Positions 48,390 through 59,169 of a DNA stretch of 64,000 nt are shown here, piece by piece. The notes beneath the pieces are model-generated. The model was not told the DNA's origin, made no database searches, and saw nothing but the letters and a program-made list of their open reading frames with translations. The DNA comes from Mangifera indica. Taxonomy: Eukaryota > Streptophyta > Magnoliopsida > Sapindales > Anacardiaceae. Location: NCBI RefSeq assembly GCF_011075055.1, contig NC_058147.1:11532001-11596000 (forward strand). Reading direction: 5' to 3'. The first letter of the stretch is position 1. Each line of letters opens with the position of its first letter. The position numbers and the translations under genes were made by a program.

Positions 48390-48574
48390 CTAACCGTCAA
48401 TGGACCCCACCACTGAAAGCTTCTCTCTGAATTCTGGAAAAGAGGCTTCAATTAATTTCAGCTGCCTGGGTGCATTGTCCAAACTGCCCTCATCACTTTG
48501 GTCTTCACTTTTGCTCTCAGTTGGGCTATTATCCATACCCCCCTGGGCTGCTTTCTGTATTGTCTCCTTTAGGC
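48390..48574 (-). pseudogene. Captured last exon of an unidentified gene
   Basis: On the minus strand an acceptor atcactgcag at 48,575 is followed by an open exon that reads LKETIQKAAQGGMDNSPTES, an acidic part, then APRQLKLIEASFPEFREKLS and VVGSIDG, ending in TAG. The low-complexity Ser/Asp/Glu middle with a conserved-looking tail suggests a real protein end, but I do not recognise it. It lies just downstream (minus strand) of the deacylase fragment. The two are separated by too short a gap to be one spliced unit (about 35 bp). Confidence 0.45.
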
Positions 48575-48596
48575 CTGCAGTGATACACTTTCGTAA

Positions 48597-48700
48597 TTAG
48601 GTTCCCAACATCATGCTTTTGGAAGATGTTGATGAGTCAAACTGCATTGTGAGTGGTCCATCATTTACCAAATTTAACTTCATGAATTGAAATAACCAAG
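48597..48700 (-). pseudogene. Fragment of D-aminoacyl-tRNA deacylase (DTD), C-terminus
   Basis: The minus strand reads MKLNLVNDGPLTMQFDSSTS then SKSMMLGT and a stop. It matches the conserved C-terminal signature of D-aminoacyl-tRNA deacylase (MKVNLVNDGPVT, which contains the group-transfer-like GPVT motif), here with Leu for Val. The enzyme removes D-amino acids from tRNA. The enzyme is about 150 residues and only the last 30 or so remain; no other DTD exon is visible. Confidence 0.6.
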
Positions 48701-49025
48701 TTAGAGAAGAGTTCTTGAGCAAGGGAGATGAAATTAAAACAAACACACACACATATAAACTTACCTTGTCATGATTGTTTCGTAATTGTTTGGTGCTGCC
48801 ATAAACACACACACACACTTATAAACACACACACAGGTATTTCTTTCCAATGAAACTGAATTAATTTTGAAATTTTTTTAATGGTGATACATTCAACTAG
48901 TATTGACAACATTAATTTAAAATATTTCATATTCAGTACAACATTTCACAACAAATTGTATTAAGGGGATCAAAACAAGAAAGATTTGGATTTCATAATA
49001 TAGACGTGTGTGTGTCTACATACAA

Positions 49026-49026
<1 letters not shown>

Positions 49027-49071
<45 letters not shown>
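49027..49071 (+). repeat. (AT)n(AG)n microsatellite
   Basis: An AT run passes into an AG run of about 12 units near the right end of the Pack-hAT. The following gap 49,211-49,913 is AT-rich without a gene. Confidence 0.95.
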
Positions 49072-49913
49072 GTCTCAAGTAGGAATCAAAACCTCAAGGT
49101 CGATTCTAGGTAGGAATCAATCTTATAGGTTTTAAGTTTCGATTTCAGTTATGATTTTTTAAATTTTTACAAGATATCTAAACTTGCACCCGTTCACCCC
49201 TACTAAAGTCAACCAAAACAGACCAAGGGCATAGTTTGTTGACAAAAGGTGTGGGAACCAAACATCCAACTAGTCATGTTTAAAAGATATTTGTGAATGT
49301 TAAAGTCCAAAAAGATCTCCAAAAAACGTGAAAAGGGTGGCAAGGGAAAACTCGAATAGGTGATTGTATTATGATGTTTGGAAGAAGTGATTTGTTAATA
49401 CATTTGGGATATTTGTATGGTGTTTTCCTTTAGCCACAAGTGGACACGTTCGTAAAATTATAGGTAATGTTTTTTTTTAATGGATTGGGTTGGCCTATGG
49501 GTTGACTTGTTTCTTGATATATCTTAGATAAGAATGTTAATTTAGGGATAAATATAATAGATAAGTCATCAATAAAAAAAATTAATAAGAAAATGGATTT
49601 ATATAATTATATAAATTACTTTTAAAATGATTAAAAAAATAATTTAGACTTGGGGTCATTTTGTTTAGGATAATAAAAAATTACCCTGGTATCGGTAATT
49701 TGTCTATGATTATCTTAGTTCATTAAATGATAAAATATTTCAGTAATATTTTATAATTAAAGATGGTAAGAGATATATGAATAATCTAAATTTACTCTTT
49801 CTACCTTAAGTATTTAAAATTAATTAGATAATCTAAATTTCTTACGATTTTACCTTATTTTAAGATATAAATAATCTCATTTTATTGTAAAATAACATAC
49901 AATCCAACTGCCA

Positions 49914-50560
49914 TTATTTCATATCTTTGAAAGAACTACGGATTCTAATGCCCTCAGTTTCCTCGGCCTCTAGGACAAAGATCTGATCTTCATAATCAAT
50001 AGGATGAATGTTTTGACACCTCCAAGAGTGAATGAATTCCTGCCTTTTTTCGCCGAAAGAGCTCAACACTTTAGGATGCATTTTCTTCGATTCCTGTTTA
50101 ACCGGTTTGGCATCAGACCATACAACCAAGCGGTGCTACTCCACCAAGGAGGAATTGGAACCTGCAACATAAGACCATGTGAAAACATCTCTGTATTCAA
50201 CTAGACGAAAGGTAAGAGCAACATTTTTCTCGTCTGATGATTGCAGCCCTCAGTTGAGTAAGATGGGGGCTGTCCTCGCGAGATTGACAAATGCTGCTTC
50301 TTCGACTAGCAAGGAAGAGTCGTCTTTAATTTGAGTTGGTGTTGGTGGTAAATTCCACTTCTTTGCCAAGATCGAAACTTGTAGCGAAACAGGGTCAGCC
50401 AACCAGAAAATGTTTTATGCAAGTCATGAGAAAACTGTGGTGATTGGGAGCCATCTCTTCCATCAGAGATCCTAACCCGAGGTAACGAAGAAACCAACTC
50501 TATGATTTTGACTTTTCAGGCTAGAAGTAGCTATTTCCCCTGTTGAGAACTGTTAAGGTC
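49914..50560 (-). pseudogene. Fragment of a Ty3/gypsy polyprotein near the start of reverse transcriptase
   Basis: The minus strand gives YRDVFTWSY in one part and SDAKPVKQESKKMHPKVL, with a decayed stretch between. This follows the block (Y.DVFAWSY..MPG... HHL.V..GAKPVKQ..RR..P) that starts the reverse transcriptase of Tat/Ogre-type gypsy elements. No LTR is seen and the rest of pol is missing. Confidence 0.5.
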
Positions 50561-52591
50561 TAGTGTGTTGGAAATGCAGCATAGATGATAGGGCTTTGAA
50601 ATGGAGCTATGGGTCCTCGCATTCACTGGCTACTGGTGCCATGCTCAAAACGCATCTAAGACTTATCCTTGATTTGTTGGTGGGTTGTTCCCGTATGTAT
50701 CAAGTTGGTGACTGATAGGTAGGAGATCTTGTATATATCTGGATAGATAGATAACTATAAGGAGTAATAAGTGTGCATTCATTCATGTACAAAGGTTTAG
50801 GTTATCTAGGTGGTCTGTTCAGCCAGCTCGACCAATCTTAGGGCTGACACAACGAAATTGATTGAGGAAAAGGAAACGCTAGTGACTGAGCACTCCCGCC
50901 CCCATAACGGAGACTGAACACCACTAGGTTGTTGAGGGCACGTCTAAAGAGGAGGTGGGCACCCTTTACCCTCTAAGTTGACCACCCTACCTACTAATAG
51001 ACTATGATATGAGGGGGGTAGGTGAATAGGAACTGCCTGAGAACCTGAATCGCTTGACTAGACTAGTAGACCTCTTCATAATTGCTTCATTAAGGTCGGG
51101 GATGGATGGAACCAATTAGAAGTGAAAATCGCCCAAGCAAAGTCGGGAAAGGGACCGCACCACAATGACTAGGACTCGTGTTGGAGAAGTTTTGAGCGTG
51201 AGCTACCACTCATGCAGTGGCAAGGGCCCGTAACTCTCGAAGGGGCCACCAACTGCCTGAATCACTGTAGTAAACCTTTCCTTTACTCAATAGATAACGT
51301 TTATCCTCTTTTAATCAACAAAATTCAAAATGGTGAAAAGAAAGAAGTCTTTATTGAAGAGGCTTTGCACTTGAAATATGACTAATGAAAATCTAGATGA
51401 ATGGGTCTGGGCTTTCGAAAAGATGAAGGTGCAAAGGGTAAAAAGAAAGAAATTTGAACAACAAACCTAACATAAGGATTCTAGCTCGCCCACTTAGAGC
51501 AGATAAAGATTCTCAGGCTATCGGCACTCGACATCTATTAAACAACACCAAAAACAAAGTTATACCATGCCCTCAGAGAAACTAGTGACGATTGCCATGA
51601 ACGCTGCCTCGAGGATGTATACAAGAATGTCTTTGTCGATTCCTATCAACATGATGCACCTCTCAGTAGAAGGGCATGAAAACGCCATGGAGACTTTGAC
51701 GGAATGAATAGGGATCAATTGATAGACATTTGATTAAGGAAGAGAATCCATCATCCAGGATAAACACTTTTTTTCGTTCGTTATGTACTGAATGGATACC
51801 TACTTGCGTGATCGATTGATGGACAAGGGAATTACATGAATGATGAGACTAGCCTAACCTAAAGTCAAGGCTCTTCCCTTTGGTGAATCTTGATTGACTA
51901 ATATTAGAAACCGATTTGAAGAAAGAAAAAGCATGGCATAAGATAGGCGACGAACAAATTTTTGATAGCAAATTACTTGACTTGACGGATGGAGGAAGGG
52001 CCCTCCAACTCAAGCACGAAATTAATGTTGAGTCTAGCACCTTGTATAGGGTTCCAAACCCATGCTTAGTCAAATATCCTATAAATCAAGGTACAAGGAA
52101 GGGGTTTTAAAGCTTGACTAACAAATGAGAAACTTGACTTTAAGAAACTTATAGGGCTTTTTCAGCTTGATTGGAATCAATTCTATGGTTGAATAGTAGA
52201 AGTGCTACTTAGTAGTAGAAACTCGGAGAGACATAACCCATAACAAACAAAAGGGGAAAGCTTGTTTGTTATAGCTTTATTTTAGTATACTAGGTTTAGT
52301 AAGCGTACGCTATTTAAGTAGGCTTGCAGCTTCGCCAGAAGTGACCAATCGCCTTTTTTCCTCCACCAAAAGATGCTTACCTAAAAGCAACGAAAGGGGG
52401 AAGCTTTCGTAGAAGCTTCACCTCTTGCTTTATAAAGATTGTTATGAATTGATTAGATTCTCCCGGAACACTAGCTATGCTAATAAATAGTATTAGTTCC
52501 TTTCAATCAAATCAATAAGCTTTTTTATTTATTGATTTAGGGAAAAAACCTCCTTCTTAGAATCCATTAAAGAGGGTCTTGGACTGGGAAG

Positions 52592-52674
52592 GAGAGAGTT
52601 GTCGAGTGGTTAAAAGCGACAGATTGTAAATATGTTGAAGCTTTTCTATGTAGGTTCTAATCCTGCCTCTCTCA
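52592..52674 (+). tRNA. trnY: Mitochondrial-type trnY(GUA), transferred copy, probably non-functional
   Basis: An 83-base stretch folds as a long-variable-arm tRNA. The D-arm region is CGAGTGGTTAAAAGCGAC, the anticodon GTA sits in ATTGTAAATA, and the T-arm is GGTTCTAATCC. This matches the plant mitochondrial tRNA-Tyr. Changes include CGAAT to CTAAT in the T loop and a mismatched anticodon stem (GATTGTAAATATGTT) and acceptor base. Such decay by C-to-T and G-to-A is usual in transferred organelle DNA. Confidence 0.7.
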
Positions 52675-53191
52675 CTTGTTTGTTATAGACTTCAGAGAAG
52701 AGAAAGAATGTATTCGTCAGAGTAGGAAGACCCACTGAGCAAAACTCTTTTTTTTTTTTGGTCGTGCCATAAAGTGAAATTGTATCGTATGTTAGTTAGA
52801 GAGGTTAGCGAACTACCAGATCTATAGATTTCCCATGTATATCCAATCTTAATGAGAATAGAAATGAGTCGCTTCTGGCTTGGCTTGTAATCATATTTAG
52901 CTTATGTAGTGGTCGGCCTTCGTATATGCACATGCTCGCTAGAATGCCTCCTTGATCCTGTTTTAGATGAAGCCAAACCGATATACGATAGTCGAAGGAA
53001 AGACCCACATTTAATAGCATAGTGCCTGGGGAATGCAAGTTTGATTGAGGATTAGAGACAAGAGGTGTAAGAAAAGGCTCAAGATAGATTTAGGAGTCTT
53101 TGTGCAAGTCGTTTGCAATAAGAGTTGCACGTACGATAACAGGGAGATTCATGTCTATACGTGTAGTGTGGTGGTTAGGCTCACCTACCCT

Positions 53192-53352
53192 ATTTGTTCC
53201 ATGATCTATGGGTCTACTAGAGCTACCCATTTTGATCACTTAACCAAGATTTTAGTCGGATACGAAATCACAGGTGCTTGATCTAATGGTATATTTATGG
53301 GGATTTTATCTATCGCTATAGGATCCTTATTCAAGATCATTGTAGTTCCTTT
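53192..53352 (+). pseudogene. nad2: nad2 exon 3 (mitochondrial NADH dehydrogenase subunit 2), transferred copy
   Basis: The plus strand reads CSMIYGSTRATHFDHLTKIL, VGYEITGA, a stop, then SNGIFMGILSIAIGSLFKII and VVPF. This matches mitochondrial NAD2 (CSMIYGSTGATHFDQLAKIL, GYEITGARSSGIFMGILFIA). The 161-bp length equals that of the known exon 3 and ends at the same place (VPF, before HMWAPD). An in-frame stop and several substitutions show it is inactive. In plant mitochondria exons 2 and 3 are joined by trans-splicing, and trnY lies upstream of exon 3, as here. Confidence 0.8.
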
Positions 53353-54417
53353 TCGGACAATTGTATGATGGACGACCGCCTATAGGTGCTAGGGTAAGGT
53401 GGGTAATCCTATTCAAATTACAACCAATCTTTCTAACCGCGTATGGGTTAGGCTTTCTCTGGAGTGTTATCACAGCTGCCCACCTAAAAGAGCCACTCAC
53501 TCTGTAGTGTTATCACATAAGATAAGTAAGTTGTTTGCCTACTAGCCAGCGAATTGAAGTTCTCTTCCAGTGAATTGTCCATCTAGTCAAGTGCAAAAAA
53601 CATAGTAGAATCATGCAATGCACGTTTTTGGTGTGCTTCTTATCCGCGAGGAAAGAAAGAAGAGCAATAAGGTTAAGTTCAGATTTGACTGTTTGTAGAA
53701 TAGGAGTTGATTACCCAAAAAATTCCTGGGTAATCAACTCCTTGTCCTTCTCCCTTTCCTTTCTCCATTCCACCTCTTTCTTTGCTTTGTTCTAATAAAG
53801 TTTAAGGCAAAGCTAAAGTGGTTCGTATGCCTACTTTACCTACTTGATAAAAGGGAACGAACTTTGTTTCATTTCCTGGTTTGTGGATTGGATTTAGTCA
53901 ACATCATGACATAATCAAAAGGAAGGAGTGAAACTTTGGTTACTAGCCAAGGCCTCCAAAGGCGACCTTCTCAAGTTTTTGACTGTTTCCTAGATTGAAG
54001 TAGCATTTCATTGACTTACTAAATGAAAGAAGTCACTATTAAAGAGCTTGCCCTACTGAAGTACTGAAAGTGCACTTCACCCAATGATTAAGAAAGAAAT
54101 TGGTTTGCGTTTGAATTTCAGTGATGAGGTTGCAAAGAAGGAAGTAGGGCTCCTATTGACTAAAGGTTAGTTCTTCAGTTTCCTTTAGAATGAAAGTAGC
54201 TAAGATGCCTTATTACTTACTTTCTTTGATTCAAAAGGCGAACAATCCCTTCCCCCCAGCTAGTTGTATAGGGTAAGGTGCTTGTGGTAAGCTACCTTGG
54301 ATGTGAGGAACTCTTAAAAAGTCTAGTATTTGACAAAGATCTTCCCATCAATAGATAGGAATTTTGGTTCGATAGAAGGGATAAGATCCATCTACTCTTT
54401 CTCTCTCCATTTTCTTT

Positions 54418-57150
54418 TTAGAAAGAACAATTAGAACGATATAAAAAGAAATTGGGAGATGATAAAGGATATATAAACATATAAAGGGATGCCATCTCAT
54501 TTTCATGGACACTATAACACTGCTCTGTATCCTTAAGTTTTATGCTCTCATAAATTAGATGTTTCTCTTGGACAAAAACTCCTTCAAGAGCTTTGTTAGA
54601 TGTGTCTGTGTGAACTTCAAATGGTAAGTTAAAGTTGGGCAGTCGTAAAACTAGCTCTGTTGTGACTGCATCTTTTACCCTTTCAAAAGCTTGCTGGCAA
54701 TGGTCTGTCCACTCCTTTTTTTGATTCTTTTTCAATAAGTCAGTGAGTGGAGCCACTATCTTAGAGTATCCCTCGATAAAGTGTCTATAATAGTTAGCTA
54801 ATCCAAGAAAAGACTATAGTTCGATTACCTTTGTAAGCAAGGTCTAATCCACAATGGCCTAAATTTTGCATTCATCAATCCGGATCTGCCCTTTGCTAAT
54901 CTTGTGCCCCAAGAACATAATTTCTCTCATACAAAATTCATATTTTTCCAACTATTGTTCCCACAACCTTGCCAACACTTTTTCCAACTGTTATAGTGAT
55001 CGATTAGAGTTTTACGATACACCACAATATCATCTAGATAGACCACCAATCGATTGAAAAACTCGGATAACACATTATTCATCAGATTGCAAATAGCTCA
55101 TACCTTGTTACCATGACAGTTTTTGCCTCATCTGTTGCTGTAATACAAACTTGCTAATAACCTGAACATAAGTCTAATTTAGTGAAATAAGTCACCCTTG
55201 ATAACCAATCAAACAAGTTAGTAATATTAGGGATAGGGTATTTGTTTTTTATAATGACCTTGTTAAAGGCCTGGTAATCCATGCACATATGCAACGTGCC
55301 ATTCTATTTTTTCTGAAATAGCACAGGTGCACCTTATAGGGCTTTTGATGGCTGGATATATCCAACCGTTAGCAACTCATTCAATTGCTTTCGTAATTCC
55401 ACCAACTCGAGGAATGCCATTCAATAAGGTGCATGGCCTAGAGGCCTTGCCTCAGGCTCCAACTTTATTCTATGGTCAATATTTCATCATGGAGTAAACA
55501 CATTAGGTAATTCTGATGACATGACATCACTAAATTTGTCTAGCATTTTAGATATACAATGAAGGACTTCAACCACCTAGTCCGGTTTAATTTCCACCAA
55601 TGCTGCTAGTATGACTTTCTTCTAGTGTTTAAGACATGTTCGCACCTGCGTGGCAGATTGCAACATTAGTTTTTTTGTAGCTTATTCGCCATATTTGGCC
55701 TAGACAAAGCATAGGTGTATTTCATCCATGACAAACAATCCGCGTAAGTATGGTATTGCAATAGCTCGTGCTTTCACAAAGAATTTAAGGCCAAGGATTA
55801 AATCAAAATCATCTAGTGTTATCCCCATAAACCTGCATTCATCCTCCCAATCCCCCACCTTTAGTTGTGATGTGGTGGTTTCTAGGATTAGTTATGCCAT
55901 AAAAATTACAATCTTGATTCGGCTTGAACATTTCGAAACCATCAGCCCAAGCCCTACCATAACCTATTGTGTTATGAAATTGTTTATGGCTCTTATGTCC
56001 AACATTACCCGAATTGCCTTTCCATTAATCAACACCTTCATATACAATAAGTCTTTATATGTGCTGTGTTTATCCCCCATGATGGCATTAAGCAACCATA
56101 TTGGATTCAGTCTTGGGTTCTTGTTTGTTTCAGTTTCAGGGACATCTTGAGCAATGAAGGTAGTAAGTTTTTTCCCCTTAGGCTGGATCCAAACCCTTTG
56201 TTTGGAAATGAATTCTCTTTTCTTATTTTTCTTGTCTTTCTTTCCTTCCTTGTCGTATTTTTGAAGCTTTTTGCCTTCAAATTTGGGCTTTTTCTTATCA
56301 TTGTTAGATGATGACGACCCCAACTTGTAATCCATCAAACCATCGGTGGTTGTACTAACACTTGGCAAGTCTTTTACATTTTGCCTTTGTAGTTCGACCT
56401 GTGCCCATAGTTGTAAACCTGAAAAGAAATTAAACAATTTGTCCTCATCGGACATGTTCTTAATATCCAACATCAAGGAGCTGAATTCCTTCACATACTT
56501 CCGTGCCGAGCTTATATGTTTCAACTTTTTTAAGGCATCTCTTGCTACCCAAGTAGAATTTTAGAGTAGGAATTGATCTTTCAATTCTTTTTTTCATTGT
56601 TTCCCATATCTCGATTGGTGGACGCCCTGCACTGCCATTGTCATCTAATCGGGTGCACCACTACAATTTTGCATCACTCTTGAGATATATGTTAGTAATT
56701 GTTATTTGTTCACCTTTCTCAATTCAAGAAGCCTTGAAATACTACTTCATGTCATATAAGAAATTCTTCAATTCTTTAGCATTTTTGCTCTTACCAAACA
56801 GTTTTGGTTCAAGGACTTTAAGCTTCGAAGGAATCAAACTACTATCATTCCTATTAGAAGAGCCAACGATAGCCTTCTTTAGGATGTTCATATCCCCTTT
56901 TATATTAGTGATTCGTTCCTCTGTACGATCAGCGATCAAGAGCAATTGGGATAGAACATTGTTGTATCGATTAATAAGGTCTTTCTGAATACTCATGGTG
57001 AGTTGACACAATTCAATAATTACTTGTGAATAGAGCATAACCTACCCCAAAAAAGAAGCAACATCTTGTGTTGGCTCTCCTATCAGCACCTTAAGAACAC
57101 CAACTTGATCACTAAAGGTCAATATGAATCCAACTTGATTCTGATACCAA
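54418..57150 (-). mobile_element. Ty3/gypsy relic (minus strand), gag to RNase H
   Basis: Minus-strand order: gag (57,038-56,742, with KLKVLEPKLFGKSKNAKELK; then 56,524-56,350, with ARKYVKEFSSLMLDIKNMSD); a Lys-rich linker; a protease remnant (VLINGKAIRVMLDIRAINNF, active-site DTG changed to DIR); reverse transcriptase pieces (about 55,500-54,800, with FTKLDLCSGY); and the RNase H junction (54,756-54,418, [14 protein letters not shown] with [20 protein letters not shown]). It stops at 54,418, where mitochondrial-style sequence begins; integrase and 3' LTR are missing. A primer-binding site TGGTATCAGAA (57,149-57,139, minus) joins it to the 5' LTR at 57,152-57,720. Confidence 0.75.
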
Positions 57151-58900
57151 TTTATCACGAGGCTTGGAGTTGATATAAATTGTTTTACCTAGTGGTGGCA
57201 CTAAGCTGCCCACTTAGTTAACCCACCTGTAATGCACACACCTACAAAAGTAATGTATAAGAAAAGAGGTCAATGTACAATAAAATTTTCAACCTTTTTA
57301 TTGATGTCAAAAAGGAATACAAAACTTGCTTCAGGGAAAAGTTCATGCTCAATTTCTTCACATTGCTTCCCTACTTTTCACAACTGCTATTTATAGGAAA
57401 ATACAAATAGTGAACATCCCCTACTTTTAGGCTTTTTTTAATAGCATTACTAGATCATGACTTAGGTGTCTTTCATGAAAAATTGCCACTGTCCCTCTAA
57501 GCCTAGTTAGCCACGTTTTTCCTGCCCACCATCTATGCTTTATGCTAAAGTTTTGGCTTCATAAGTCATTTTTATGTCCCATTTCCTTTCCCCCATGTAT
57601 TTGGAAGGGCTTGTTTTAGCCTCCTAAGTCACTCACAAATCTAAACACAATAGCTTGGTCTTATTTGTCTAGGCTTGAGCTCATCTGCCAACCTACACGT
57701 TCGTGCTGCACACAACAGTGTCTATGCAAATGTCACGTGTATATGTCTCTCTACGTGACATGCGTACATGTTTGTCCAAGTGTCGTGCACGTATTATACA
57801 CTGTCTTGTGTGTCCATGATTTTCGGGGCCTTGTTTGAATAGGATGTGCGAGTGCTTTAGAGCTTGTCTGAATAGTCGTGTGCATGTTTTTGTGTCGTGT
57901 TATCGCACGTAGCACCGACATGTAGGCAGATAGATGAGCTTTGGCCTAGACAGGAAAGACTGGGCTATTGTGTTTGGATTGGTGAGGGACCCAAGAGGTC
58001 CAAGCAAGCTCTTCCAAGCCTAAAATAGGGTCCCAAAACATGAGAAAGAGCTAAGAACATAGGGGAAAGTAAGTGGGGCACAAAGATGACCCATGAAGTT
58101 AAAAATTTAGCACAAAGCATGGATGGTGAGTAGGAAAAACGTGACTGACTGGACTCAGAGGGATATGTGGCAATTTTGAATGAAAAACACCTAAGTGAGG
58201 ATCTAGTAGTGCTATCAGATAATGCCTAAAAGTAGGAGACGTCTACTACTTGTATTTTCCTATAAATAGAAATTGTGAAAGGCAGGAAAACAGTGTGAAG
58301 AAATTGAGTGTAAACTCTTCCTTACAGTAAGCTTTGCATTCCTTTTTGACATTAATAAAAAGGTTGGGAATTTTCTTGTATATTGAGCTCTCTTCTTATA
58401 CATTTCTTTTTTGTGTATGTGCATTACAGGTGGGTTGACTAAGTGGGCAACTTAATGCTCTCATTAGGCAAAATAGTTCATATCAACTCCAAGCTTCATG
58501 ACAAGTTGGTATCAGAGCCAAATTGGGTTCATGTTGACCTTTAGTAATCATGTTAGAGTTCTTAAGGTGCTAGTGGGAGAGTCGGGATGAGATGTTACAT
58601 CTCTTTCAGAGTAGGTTATGATCCATTTAGAAACAATTATTGAATTGTGTCAACTCACTAGGGGTATTTAGAAAGACCTCGTTGATTGGTACAACGATAT
58701 TCTATCCCAGTTGCTCTCAATGGCTGATCGTATAGAGGAAAAAATCATTAATATAAAGGGGATATAAACATCCTAAAGATGGTTATCACTAGCTCTTCTA
58801 GTGGGAGTGATAGTAGTCTGATTCCTTTGAAGTTGAAAATCCTCAAACCAAAACTGTTTGGTGGAAGTAGAAATGCTAAAGAATTGAAGAATTTCTTATG
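57040..58900. repeat. Long imperfect palindrome made by two head-to-head gypsy 5' LTR-gag ends
   Basis: The 5' LTR of the minus relic (57,152 to about 57,720) and that of the plus relic (about 57,915-58,505) are inverted copies. Shared blocks include CTATTTATAGGAAAATACAA with its complement, TTTTTATTGATGTCAAAAAG/CTTTTTGACATTAATAAAAA, CTCCAAGC(C/T)TC(G/A)TGA and the primer-binding sites. The arms continue into gag on both sides (KLKVLEPKLFG on minus, KLKILKPKLFGGSRNAKELK on plus). The spacer is only about 200 bp. Confidence 0.85.
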
Positions 58901-59165
58901 GGACATAGAACAGTATTTCAAGGCTATCCGAATTGAGAAAGGTGAACATGTAACGATTACTAGTATGTATCTCATGGATGATGCAAAATTGTGGTGACGC
59001 ACCCAAAGAAATTGGGTGACATTACTTGACTCTATCCAATTTTGCTACAATATGCATAAGTCATTGACTATAAGGATTAGCCCCACGGAGCTAGCACTTG
59101 GTCAACAGCCATTGACACTATTGGAAGTTCAGAGCCCAATTTTGCTACAATATGCATAAGTCAAT
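57915..59165 (+). mobile_element. Ty3/gypsy relic (plus strand), LTR, gag start and integrase scrap
   Basis: The 5' LTR is followed by the primer-binding site TGGTATCAGAGCC at 58,507-58,519 (perfect initiator-Met type) and gag (58,750-59,000: NAKELKNFLWDIEQYFKAIR). It jumps to an integrase piece CYNMHKSLTIRISPTELALG then QQPLTLLEVQ (about 59,040-59,130), so most of pol is deleted. CCAATTTTGCTACAATATGC occurs at 59,037 and again at 59,139, a 102-bp duplication at the breakpoint. Confidence 0.7.
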
Positions 59166-59169
59166 GATA

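Larger units (their letters stand above)
46261..49202. mobile_element. hAT-type element with fragments of several host genes (multi-gene Pack-hAT), 2,942 bp
   Basis: The left terminus is TAGGGGTGAGAAC at 46261; the right terminus, reverse complement from 49202, is TAGGGGTGAACGG. TAGGG fits the hAT terminus rule YARNG. Flanking 8-mers are CTAAAGTT (46253-46260) and CTAAAGTC (49203-49210), 7 of 8 identical. The ends carry GATTCC and GAATCA-rich subterminal sequence. There is no transposase. Inside are exon-like pieces: plus-strand N-carbamoylputrescine amidase (47,008-47,104) and ENOD93-like (47,518-47,579), and minus-strand D-aminoacyl-tRNA deacylase (48,597-48,700) plus an unidentified last exon (48,390-48,574). 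The first two keep both flanking splice sites, so capture was from genomic DNA, not cDNA. Confidence 0.7.
50560..54410. other. Mitochondrial-derived nuclear DNA (NUMT), left part
   Basis: From about here the sequence becomes clearly less AT-rich and loses poly-A/T runs. It reads like plant mitochondrial spacer (GAAAGGGGGAAGCTTTCGTA and similar). A trnY copy (52,592) and nad2 exon 3 (53,192) anchor the origin; these are neighbours in many angiosperm mitochondrial genomes. I cannot place 50,560-52,200 with certainty, and the left border is approximate. No intact gene is present. Confidence 0.6.

Noticed and set aside
53613..53795. 60-codon open frame in the NUMT
   Set aside because: No similarity that I recognise to a mitochondrial gene and ends in low-complexity Ser/Phe.
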